Positions 22,895-30,756 of a stretch of DNA of 32,483 nucleotides are shown here, piece after piece. The notes beneath the pieces are model-generated. The model saw nothing but the letters and a program-made list of their open reading frames with translations. It was not told the DNA's origin and made no database searches. The stretch is from Pseudomonadota bacterium (GTDB lineage Bacteria; Pseudomonadota; Gammaproteobacteria; Steroidobacterales; Steroidobacteraceae), in contig CANGFJ010000009.1 of NCBI GenBank assembly GCA_947453065.1, forward strand, positions 1 through 32,483, given 5' to 3'. A program made the translations under genes and the position numbers. How positions within the stretch are numbered: the stretch's first letter is position 1; the number at the start of each line of letters is the position of its first letter.

Positions 22895-25330
22895 ATGAGG
22901 CGATTGACTGTTGTGCGGATGGCGTTGCTGCTGGCTATGCCGGTGCTTGGCCTGGCTGCCGACCTGGCGACCGCTCCGGGGCAGGATCTGCACAAGCACT
23001 GGGGATTCGTCGACAAGTACTGCGGCGAGTGCCACAACGCCACCGACTGGGCCGGCGGCGTGGCCTTCGACACGCTGCAACCCGGTTCGGTGGGTGCCGA
23101 TGCCGAGGTCTGGGAGCGCGCCGTGCGCAAGCTGCGCGGCCGCATGATGCCGCCGCCCGGCCAGCTGCAGCCTGATGCAGGGTCACTGCAGGCGTTTGCC
23201 TCGGCAATGGAAGCCACGCTGGACCGAAGTGCCAGCGCGGACCTCAACCCCGGCAGCGTCGGCCTGCACCGGCTGAACAAGCCCGAGTACGCCAACGCCA
23301 TCCGCGAACTGCTGGCGCTGGAGGTCAATGCCTCCAACCTGCTGCCGCGCGATGACCAGAGCTCTGGCTTCGACAATTCCGCCGACGTGCTCAAGGTTTC
23401 GCCGGCCTTCCTCGACCAGTACCTCACTGCCGCCCGCCAGGTCAGCATCCAAGCCATCGGCAACCCGTCTGCCCGCACGCAGAGCAAGGTCTATCCGGGC
23501 AGTGGGCAGGCCAGCCAGAACATGCACATCGAGGGACTGCCGCTGGGCACCCGCGGCGGCCTGATCATCGACCACGATTTTCCGGCCGATGGCGACTATG
23601 AGTTCACGATCAATGGGCTGGTCGGGGCCGGTTACCTGTGGGGTGTGATGGACGCCAACGCGCTCATCGTCACCGTGGACGGACGGCGCGTGTTCGAGGC
23701 ACCGCTGGGTGGCGATGCCGACCTGGATGCCGTGGACCTGCAGCAGGCCCAGGGTGTCGGCGCCATCAACGATCGCTTCCGCAATATCCGCGCCCGCGTC
23801 ACGGCGGGTGCACATCGCATCGGCGTGACGTTCCGGCAGAAGACCGCGGCCGAGTCCAACGAGATCCTGCACGCCTTCGTGCCCGTAGAGGGCATGTCGC
23901 TGCCGGTGCAGGGCATTTCCGGCGGCCCGCGCATCAGCGGCGTCGAAGTCAAAGGCCCGCTCAGCAAGACGGGCGTCAGCCAGACGCCCAGCCGCCGCAA
24001 GATCTTCCAGTGTTATCCGGCTAGCGAGGCCGAGGAGCTGCCCTGTGCGCAGCGCATCTTCGGGTCGCTGGCGCGGCAGGCGTTCCGGCGTCCTGTGACC
24101 GAGGCCGATCTGGCCGGCGCGCTGTCGTTCTATCGCGAAGGCCGCAAGCAGGGCGGTTTCGAGACGGGCATCCAGAAAGGCCTCATGGCCATCCTGGTGA
24201 GCCCGAAGTTCCTCTACCGCATGCACACGCCACCGGCCAACGTAAAGGCCGGCGAGCGCTTCCGCATCAACGACCTCGACCTGGCCTCGCGCCTGTCGTT
24301 CTTCCTGTGGAGCGGGCCGCCCGACGAGCAGCTGCTGCAGCTGGCGGTCAGTGGCCGGCTGTCTGATCCTGCCGTGCGCACGGCGCAGGTGCGTCGCATG
24401 ATGGCCGACCCGCGGGCGCATTCGCTGGTCACCAACTTTGCCTTCCAGTGGCTCAATGTCCGTGGCGTCGAGCTCGTCAACCCCGACCAGACGCTGTTCC
24501 CCGATTACACCGAAGACCTGGTCCCGGCTTTCGAACAGGAGCTGGAACTCTTCGTCGGCAGCCTCTTCGAGGCCGACCGCAGCGTGCTCGACTTGCTGAC
24601 GGCCAACCACAGCTATGTCAACGAGCGCCTGGCGCTGCATTACGGCCTGCGCGATGTGCGCGGGGGCCAGTTCCGTCGCATTGAGTTCAAGGACTCCTAC
24701 CGTCGCGGTCTGTTGGGCAAGGGCGCTTTCCTGATGGCGACCTCTTATGCGAACCGCACGACGCCGGTGCTGCGCGGTGCCTACATCCTCGAACACCTGC
24801 TGGGCACGCCCCCGGCAGCGCCGCCGCCGAACGTCTCTGCCTTTCCCGAGAGCCAGGAAGGTGCCGAACAGGTGACCGTGCGTGCGCGCCTTGAATCGCA
24901 CCGCAAGATGAAGTCCTGCGCCTCCTGCCACGGCGTGATCGACCCGCTGGGGCTGGCGCTGGAGAACTTCAACGCCGTGGGCCAGTGGCGCATCAAGGAC
25001 ATCGATGCCGGCACGCCGATCGATGCCTCCGGCAGGCTCGTCGACGGTACGCCCCTGGGCGGTCCGGACGACCTGCGCAACGCCCTGGTCTCGCGGCCCC
25101 TGCAGTTTGTCTCGACCTTCACCGAGAACCTGATGACCTTCGCCCTGGGTCGCTCGGTGCAGTATTTCGACATGCCGACCTTGCGCAGCATCGTGCGCGA
25201 GTCCGCCGTCGACAACTACCGTCTCTCTTCGATCGTGCTGGGTATCGTCAACAGCCCTGCCTTCCTGATGGATCGCATGCCGCTGGACCCCGCCACACCC
25301 GCGCCCACCCGGACTGCGCAGCGGCAGTAG
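22895..25330 (+). CDS. DUF1587/1595/1592/1588/1585 planctomycete-type cytochrome c protein, full length
   Basis: This 811-residue exported protein has a signal (1-22) and a PSCyt1-type haem motif CGECH (43-47). The usual domain series follows: DUF1587 (GLHRLNKPEYANAIRELL), a beta-rich insert, then RIFGSLARQAFRRPVTEADL (DUF1595-like). DUF1592 (NDLDLASRLSFFLWSGPPDEQL) is next, then DUF1588 (RRGLLGKGAFLMATSYANRTTPVLRG). A second CASCH motif lies at 674-678 in KSCASCHGVIDPLG, and DUF1585 closes the protein (PLQFVSTFTENLMTFALGR). Two CxxCH motifs mean it may be dihaem. TAGGAG overlapping the upstream stop provides the ribosome site. Members of this family are regularly encoded next to DUF1552 proteins, as here; their reaction is unknown. 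Confidence 0.93.
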   Translation: MRRLTVVRMALLLAMPVLGLAADLATAPGQDLHKHWGFVDKYCGECHNATDWAGGVAFDTLQPGSVGADAEVWERAVRKLRGRMMPPPGQLQPDAGSLQAFASAMEATLDRSASADLNPGSVGLHRLNKPEYANAIRELLALEVNASNLLPRDDQSSGFDNSADVLKVSPAFLDQYLTAARQVSIQAIGNPSARTQSKVYPGSGQASQNMHIEGLPLGTRGGLIIDHDFPADGDYEFTINGLVGAGYLWGVMDANALIVTVDGRRVFEAPLGGDADLDAVDLQQAQGVGAINDRFRNIRARVTAGAHRIGVTFRQKTAAESNEILHAFVPVEGMSLPVQGISGGPRISGVEVKGPLSKTGVSQTPSRRKIFQCYPASEAEELPCAQRIFGSLARQAFRRPVTEADLAGALSFYREGRKQGGFETGIQKGLMAILVSPKFLYRMHTPPANVKAGERFRINDLDLASRLSFFLWSGPPDEQLLQLAVSGRLSDPAVRTAQVRRMMADPRAHSLVTNFAFQWLNVRGVELVNPDQTLFPDYTEDLVPAFEQELELFVGSLFEADRSVLDLLTANHSYVNERLALHYGLRDVRGGQFRRIEFKDSYRRGLLGKGAFLMATSYANRTTPVLRGAYILEHLLGTPPAAPPPNVSAFPESQEGAEQVTVRARLESHRKMKSCASCHGVIDPLGLALENFNAVGQWRIKDIDAGTPIDASGRLVDGTPLGGPDDLRNALVSRPLQFVSTFTENLMTFALGRSVQYFDMPTLRSIVRESAVDNYRLSSIVLGIVNSPAFLMDRMPLDPATPAPTRTAQRQ

Positions 25331-25368
25331 CTGCGCGTCATCACGGCCAAAGCCCCAAGGATCCGATC

Positions 25369-26688
25369 ATGTTCATCACCAAGAAGCATCTCTCCCGGCG
25401 CACCGTGTTGCGCGGCATGGGCGTGGGCGTGGCCCTGCCGTTGCTGGATGCCATGATCCCGGCGCACACCGCGCTGGCCAAGACAGCTGCCGCCGCCAAG
25501 GCGCGCATGGCCTATATCTATTTCCCGCATGGCGCGGTGATGGACAAGTGGACGCCGACCAAAGAGGGCGCCAACTTCGATCTGCCGCAGATCCTGGCGC
25601 CGCTGGCGCCGTTCCAGCGGCAGCTCACGGTCATCAGCGGCATGGAGAACAAGTCGGCCATCGCGGCCCCCGTGCACGCGATCACGCCGGGCACCTGGCT
25701 CAGCTGCGTCGAGCCGCGCATCAGCCATGACCCGCTTGGCGGCACCACGGCCGACCAGTTGGCCGCGCAGCACATCAGCCAGGACACGCCGATGCCGTCG
25801 CTCGAAGTGGCCACCGAAGAACGGGGCGGCGAGGGCTCCTGTGACCGCAACTACGGCTGCAGCTACGGCAAGACGATCTCGTTCCGCAATCCGACCACGC
25901 CACTGCCGATGGAACACAACCCGCGCAAGCTGTTCCAGCAGTTGTTCGGCCAGGGAGACACGGCCGAGGAGCGCGCCTCGCTGCTGCGCGAGAACGCCAG
26001 CATCCTCGACCTGGTCAGCCGTGATGCGGCCGACCTGCAGCGCAGTCTGGGTGCGCGCGACCGTGCGACGGTCAGCAACTACCTGGAAACCGTGCGCGAG
26101 ATCGAACGTCGCGTACAGCAGCTGAGCCAGCGGGACATGTCGCAGCTGGCGCTGCCGGATGCCCCGTCGGGCATCCCCAGCAACTTCGACGAGCACCTCA
26201 AGCTGATGTTCGACATGATTGCGCTGAGCTTCCAGGCCAACCTGACGCGCGTTGCCAGCTTCATGATGGCGGCCGAAGTCAGCAACCAGCCTTACAACTT
26301 CATCGGCATCTCCGATGCGTTCCATCCGCTCTCGCACCATGCCAACAGCCCGCAGAAGCTCGAGCGGCTGGCCAAGCTGCAGACCTACCACACCCAGACG
26401 TTCGCGCGGTTCGTGAAGAAGCTCTCCGACATGCCCGATGGCGAAGGGACGATGCTCGACAACTCGACCATCGTCTATGGCAGCAACATGAGCGACAGCA
26501 ACCTGCACAACCATTACCCCCTGCCCACGGCCGTGGTGGGCGGAGGCGCTGGTACGCTCAAGGGCAACCGGCACCTGCGGGTTGCCGACCGTACCCCACT
26601 GGCCAACCTGCACCTGACCCTGCTGGGCAAGGCGGGCGTCCCGCTCGACAAGTTTGGCGACAGCACGGGCCAGTTCGCGGAGATCTAG
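25369..26688 (+). CDS. DUF1552 family Tat-exported protein
   Basis: This 439-residue protein begins with a twin-arginine signal (LSRRTVLRGMGVGVALPLLDAM), which marks it for folded export. The start at ATG 25369 is supported by AAGGAT about 8 nt upstream; the frame is open far further but overlaps the previous gene. Family features include YIYFPHGAVMDKWTP, LAPFQRQLTVISGMENK, FDMIALSFQANLTRVASFMMA and a C-terminal STIVYGSNMSDSNLHNHYPLPTAVVGG. That last section resembles DUF1501/sulfatase-like folds. The gene lies 38 nt after the DUF1592 gene and 3 nt before the ankyrin gene. The constant pairing with DUF1592 suggests a complex or sequential steps. Confidence 0.93.
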   Translation: MFITKKHLSRRTVLRGMGVGVALPLLDAMIPAHTALAKTAAAAKARMAYIYFPHGAVMDKWTPTKEGANFDLPQILAPLAPFQRQLTVISGMENKSAIAAPVHAITPGTWLSCVEPRISHDPLGGTTADQLAAQHISQDTPMPSLEVATEERGGEGSCDRNYGCSYGKTISFRNPTTPLPMEHNPRKLFQQLFGQGDTAEERASLLRENASILDLVSRDAADLQRSLGARDRATVSNYLETVREIERRVQQLSQRDMSQLALPDAPSGIPSNFDEHLKLMFDMIALSFQANLTRVASFMMAAEVSNQPYNFIGISDAFHPLSHHANSPQKLERLAKLQTYHTQTFARFVKKLSDMPDGEGTMLDNSTIVYGSNMSDSNLHNHYPLPTAVVGGGAGTLKGNRHLRVADRTPLANLHLTLLGKAGVPLDKFGDSTGQFAEI

Positions 26689-26691
26689 CCC

Positions 26692-28107
26692 ATGCGTTTG
26701 CAGTTATGGTTGGGCGCAGGGCTGCTGGCCGTGCAGACACTGGCCTGGGCCGAGACGGCCCCGTCAGCCAAAGACACCGATGGCACGACGCCGCTGCACT
26801 GGGCCGTGCACAACGGTGATGCCGCCCTGGTGCGACAGTTGCTGGCCACGGGTGCCGATGCACGCGCCGTCAACGACTACGGCGCCACGCCGATGTCCGA
26901 AGCGGCTGAGCGCGGCGACGCAGACCTGATCCGCCAGTTGCTGAAAGCGGGCGCGGATGTCGAGTCGGCCAACCCCGAAGGCCAGACCGCCCTGATGACG
27001 GTGGCGCGCACGGGCAGTCTCGACGCCGCGCGCGTGCTGATCAGCGCCGGCGCCAAGGTCAACGCTGTGGAGCACTGGCGCGGCCAGACCGCCCTGATGT
27101 GGGCGGCCGCGCAAAGCCAGCCCGCCATGATCCGCCTGCTTATCCAGCACGGCGCCCAACCCAATGCACGCTCGGCCATCCGCGTGTGGCCGCGCAAGGT
27201 CACGGCCGAGCCGCGTGCGCAGGGTCGTCCGTCCGGCGGGCTCACGCCCTTGCTGCTGGCGGCGCGGGAAGGCTGCGCCGACTGCGCGGCGGCCCTGGTC
27301 AAGGGCGGGGCGGACATCAACCTTTCAGACCCTGACAGCATCACGCCCCTGCTCATGGCGGTGCTCAATGCCCGCTTCGACACGGCGGCCTACATGATCA
27401 AGGCCGGTGCCGACGTCAATCGCTGGGACACCTGGGGCCGCGCGCCGCTGTATTCGGCCCTCGACTACAACACCACGCCCCGTGGCGGGCGGCCCGACCG
27501 CCCCTCGTCCGACCGCACGACGGCGCTCGATGTGGCTGCCCAGCTGCTGGCCAAGGGTGCCAACCCGAACATGCAGCTGAAGCTCTTCCCGCCGTACCGC
27601 TCGCTGGGCCAGGACCGTGGTGGCGATTCGATGTTGACGGTCGGCACCACGCCGCTCATCCGCGCTGCCAAGGCCGGTGATGTCGAGTCGATCAAACTGC
27701 TGCTGCAGTACAAAGCCGCGCCCGACCTGAAGAACTCACTGGGCATCACGCCGTTCCTGGCCGCTGCCGGCATTGGCTCCACGACGCTCGACATTCGCGC
27801 GCGCTTCCGCAGTGAGGCCCGCTGCATCGAGTCGGCCCGGCTGCTGCTGGCGGCCGGCGCACTGGTCAATGGCACCCGCGACAACGGCCAGGCTGCAGTG
27901 CATGGCGCAGCGCTGTGGGGCTGGAACGATTTCGTCCGCTTCCTGGCCGACAGTGGTGCGCAGCTGGACCTGAAAGACCGCGCTGGTTCTACTGCACTGG
28001 ACATTGCGCAGGGAAAAGCCGGTGTAACCGGGCGTGTCGGTGTCGCCGTCGCCGAACCGCACCCTGAAACGGCCGCGGTGCTACAGCAGTTGCTCGCTCG
28101 CCAGTAG
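26692..28107 (+). CDS. secreted ankyrin-repeat protein
   Basis: This 471-residue protein has a Sec signal (1-20, ending in LAWAET) followed by ankyrin repeats over nearly the whole mature length. Recognisable repeats include DGTTPLHWAVHNGDAALVRQ, YGATPMSEAAERGDADLIRQ, GQTALMTVARTGSLDAARVL and GQTALMWAAAQSQPAMIRLL. More follow near residues 183-212, 217-246, 313-341, 346-380 and 385-425, with loops inserted between some. It has no catalytic motif, so a periplasmic protein-binding scaffold is likely. It follows the DUF1552 gene by 3 nt, and the context suggests it binds the DUF1592/DUF1552 proteins. Its 3' end converges on the VOC gene with 4 nt between stops. Confidence 0.9.
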   Translation: MRLQLWLGAGLLAVQTLAWAETAPSAKDTDGTTPLHWAVHNGDAALVRQLLATGADARAVNDYGATPMSEAAERGDADLIRQLLKAGADVESANPEGQTALMTVARTGSLDAARVLISAGAKVNAVEHWRGQTALMWAAAQSQPAMIRLLIQHGAQPNARSAIRVWPRKVTAEPRAQGRPSGGLTPLLLAAREGCADCAAALVKGGADINLSDPDSITPLLMAVLNARFDTAAYMIKAGADVNRWDTWGRAPLYSALDYNTTPRGGRPDRPSSDRTTALDVAAQLLAKGANPNMQLKLFPPYRSLGQDRGGDSMLTVGTTPLIRAAKAGDVESIKLLLQYKAAPDLKNSLGITPFLAAAGIGSTTLDIRARFRSEARCIESARLLLAAGALVNGTRDNGQAAVHGAALWGWNDFVRFLADSGAQLDLKDRAGSTALDIAQGKAGVTGRVGVAVAEPHPETAAVLQQLLARQ

Positions 28108-28111
28108 AGCC

Positions 28112-28522
28112 TCAGCGCGCAGCGAAGAAGTTGATCTCCAGCTTCAGGCCGTTCGGGTCCAGCAGGAACAACTGCCGTAGGCCGATGGCCGGCGTGTCAT
28201 GCCGCACGGCCTGCACGCCCTGCTGCTGCAGACGTTCGACAAAGCCCTCGTAGTCGCTGGCCGCAAAGGCAATGTGGTCCAGGGCACCGGTGCCCGCAGC
28301 AGGCGTCGTGACCTGCAGCCCCAGCCGCTGGCTGTGGGCGGTATACGTTTCCCACTCGGCAATGTGAATGCAGGGTGTCTCGCCCAGGTACAACCAGTAG
28401 CCCGGAAAGCCCAGGTCCGGCCGGAAGCCATCGCTGAATCCCAGCGCGCGGCAGTAGAACTCCCGCGTCGCGTCGATGTCCGACGTCATGACCAGATAAT
28501 GTTCCATCTTCGCCAGGGGCAT
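28112..28522 (-). CDS. VOC superfamily (glyoxalase/dioxygenase-like) protein
   Basis: This 136-residue single-domain protein has two beta-alpha-beta-beta-beta modules. Probable metal ligands are His8 (MEHYLVMT), a His in ALDHIAF and Glu near the C-terminus (LEINFF). LLDPNGLKLEI is typical of the second module. Members include glyoxalases, ring-cleaving dioxygenases and resistance proteins; nothing here decides between them. GGAG 7 nt upstream supports ATG 28522. It diverges from the PQQ dehydrogenase at 28639, across 116 nt. Confidence 0.88.
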   Translation of the reverse strand: MPLAKMEHYLVMTSDIDATREFYCRALGFSDGFRPDLGFPGYWLYLGETPCIHIAEWETYTAHSQRLGLQVTTPAAGTGALDHIAFAASDYEGFVERLQQQGVQAVRHDTPAIGLRQLFLLDPNGLKLEINFFAAR

Positions 28523-28638
28523 CGCGGCTCTCCGATTGCTTGCGCTATCCTGCGACGATGATGCCCGAATAAAAGACGTGGCGTGCCTTCAGGGCATGCG
28601 CCAAAACGTCAAAACATCGAGAGTACTGTGGGGGATAT

Positions 28639-30741
28639 ATGCTGAACTGGAAACGATCAGGGGTCCTGGTGCTGGCCTGGGCTGTCGTGGCGACTGCCTC
28701 GCTTGCCGCGGAGCAGGGGCCCGGCCCCGCCATCAAACCCGCTCCGGCCTTCACGGCGCGGCAACTGCTGGCACCCCCCGCCTCGGGCTGGATCACCAAC
28801 GGCGGCACGCTGTTCAACCAGCGTTACTCGCCGCTGACGCTGCTCAACCGCGACAATGTCGCCGGCCTCAAGGCCTTGTGGCGCACCGGCATGGTCAGTG
28901 GCGTCACCCCTGGCCATGCAGGCCAGGCGCAGATCCTCGCCTTCGAGGGCGTCCTGTATGTCGCCAATGGCGCCAACGACGTCTTTGCCATGGACGTGGA
29001 CTCCGGACGCATCCTCTGGACCTTCAAAGGCAATCCGGACCTGCGCGCCGGCAGCCCCATCGGTCGCACCAGCCGCGGCGTGGCGCTCGGTGACGGCAAG
29101 GTGTTTGTCTCGCAGGCAGACGCCAAGCTCTCGGCGCTGGACCAGCGCACCGGCCAGGTCCTGTGGAGCATCGAGGCTGAGCGCTGGCAGGACGGCTTCG
29201 CCATCACCTCTGCGCCGCTCTATTACGACGGTTTGGTCATCACCGGCTTCAATGGCGGCGAGATGGGCACGCGCGGTCGCGTCAAAGCCTATGACGCCAA
29301 GACCGGCAAGCTGGCGTGGACGTTCTATACCGTGCCGGGCCCCGGTGAGTTCGGCCACGACACCTGGCCCAAAGACAGCGACGCCTGGACGCGCGGTGGC
29401 GCCGCGGTGTGGCAGACGCCGGCCCTCGATCCGGAACTGGGCCTCCTGTATTTTTCCACCGGCAATCCCGGGCCCGACCTCAACGGCAGCGTCCGTGCCG
29501 GCGACAACCTGTTCTCCGGTTCCATCGTCGCCATCGAGGCGAAGACCGGCCGCTACCGCTGGCACTTCCAGCAGGTGCACCACGACATCTGGGACTACGA
29601 CTCGCCGAACCCGGTCGTGCTCTTCGATGCGCCCTATGCGGGCAAACTGCGCAAAGGCTTGGTCGAGGTCGGCAAGACCGGCTGGGCTTACATCCTGGAT
29701 CGTGAAACGGGCAAGCCGCTGATCGGCATCAACGAGAAGCCCGTGCCGCAGGAGCCGCGGCAGGCCACGGCTGCCACGCAGCCCTATCCGGTGGGCGATG
29801 CCATCGTGCCGCAGCAGATCAACATCGTGCCGGAAGGCGCGCGCCTGGTGCCGGGCACTGCGCGCATACCGAACGACGGCAAGATCTTTACGCCGTTCTG
29901 GACTGACCAGATCATGGTCAAGCCCGGCACCATGGGCGGGGCCAACTGGCCGCCGAGTTCCTACGACCCCGATTCACACCTGCTGTATGTCTGCGCGTCA
30001 GACCGCATCAGCACCTTCTGGGTGCGCGAGCCGCTGGAAACGCCGGGCCCCAACAAGGTCTACATGGGCGGCAGCTTTGGCCAGGCCCAGGTCGATGATT
30101 CCGGCATCCTCGCCGCCCTGGACGTGCGCACCAACCGCCTCGCCTGGCGGCAGGAGTGGCGCGATATCTGCTACAGCGGCTCGGTGGTCACGGCCGGTGG
30201 CCTGCTGTTCGTGGGTCGCAGCGATGGTCGCCTGACGGCGCTCGACAAGCGCAATGGCGAGCTGCTGTGGCAGTTCCAGACCGATGCAGGCGTCAACACC
30301 ACGGTCACCACCTTCGAGCACAAGGGCAAACAACTGGTGGCGGTGCATGCCGGTGGCGGTGCCTTTGCCAATGGCAAGCGCGGCGATGGCGTGTGGCTGT
30401 TCTCGCTGGATGGCAAGATCGGCCCGATCGCCGCCGGTGGCGCAGCGGCAGCGGGGCCGGGCGCACCGAAGGCCGCGGCCCTTGCAGCCCCGACCCGTGC
30501 GGCGAATGCAGCCAATGGCGCAGCGCTCTACAAGGCAGCCTGCGTGGCCTGCCATGGTGAGGCCGGCACCGGCGGTCACGGCGGTGGCCCGACGCTGCTG
30601 AACGCCCCCAGCGTGGCGGCAATCCGCGAGGTCACGACGACCGGGCGCAACAACATGCCCGTGTTCCGCGACGTCTACACCCAGGATGAGATCCAGGACG
30701 TGGGCGCCTACATCGTCGAGGTGCTGGCCAAGACGAAGTAG
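28639..30741 (+). CDS. PQQ-dependent alcohol dehydrogenase-like quinohaemoprotein with C-terminal cytochrome c
   Basis: This 700-residue periplasmic enzyme has a signal (1-23), a PQQ propeller (about 45-590) and a C-terminal haem c domain (CVACH at 635-639, likely axial Met673 in NNMP). Cofactor-site residues by family comparison are Glu208 (GGEMGTRG), Asn276 (STGNPGP) and catalytic Asp319 in HHDIWDYDSPN. A second Asp two residues on (Asp321) occupies the place of the lanthanide-binding Asp of XoxF. The vicinal Cys-Cys pair found near the PQQ ring in many alcohol dehydrogenases is missing: the segment reads AGSPIGRTSRGVALGDGK. A purine-rich GGGGG precedes the ATG by 4 nt. It is paralogous to, and tail to tail with, the gene ending at 30747. 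Confidence 0.9.
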   Translation: MLNWKRSGVLVLAWAVVATASLAAEQGPGPAIKPAPAFTARQLLAPPASGWITNGGTLFNQRYSPLTLLNRDNVAGLKALWRTGMVSGVTPGHAGQAQILAFEGVLYVANGANDVFAMDVDSGRILWTFKGNPDLRAGSPIGRTSRGVALGDGKVFVSQADAKLSALDQRTGQVLWSIEAERWQDGFAITSAPLYYDGLVITGFNGGEMGTRGRVKAYDAKTGKLAWTFYTVPGPGEFGHDTWPKDSDAWTRGGAAVWQTPALDPELGLLYFSTGNPGPDLNGSVRAGDNLFSGSIVAIEAKTGRYRWHFQQVHHDIWDYDSPNPVVLFDAPYAGKLRKGLVEVGKTGWAYILDRETGKPLIGINEKPVPQEPRQATAATQPYPVGDAIVPQQINIVPEGARLVPGTARIPNDGKIFTPFWTDQIMVKPGTMGGANWPPSSYDPDSHLLYVCASDRISTFWVREPLETPGPNKVYMGGSFGQAQVDDSGILAALDVRTNRLAWRQEWRDICYSGSVVTAGGLLFVGRSDGRLTALDKRNGELLWQFQTDAGVNTTVTTFEHKGKQLVAVHAGGGAFANGKRGDGVWLFSLDGKIGPIAAGGAAAAGPGAPKAAALAAPTRAANAANGAALYKAACVACHGEAGTGGHGGGPTLLNAPSVAAIREVTTTGRNNMPVFRDVYTQDEIQDVGAYIVEVLAKTK

Positions 30742-30756
30742 GTCGCTTACTTCGTC
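30732..30756. repeat. perfect inverted repeat spanning both convergent stop codons
   Basis: GACGAAGTA (30732-30740) and TACTTCGTC (30748-30756) are exact reverse complements around a 7-base loop. Each arm is the last codons of one PQQ dehydrogenase gene (Thr-Lys-stop). The symmetry therefore comes from homologous ends facing each other across 5 nt. It could form a hairpin and act as a bidirectional stop, but it has no T-tract. Confidence 0.6.

Noticed and set aside
23183-24931. 582-codon frame antisense to the DUF1592 gene
   Set aside because: Same reason; a matching antisense shadow pattern appears opposite other genes here.
24985-25368. N-terminal extension of the DUF1552 frame
   Set aside because: It overlaps the end of the DUF1592 gene; the Tat signal and ribosome site fix the start at 25369.
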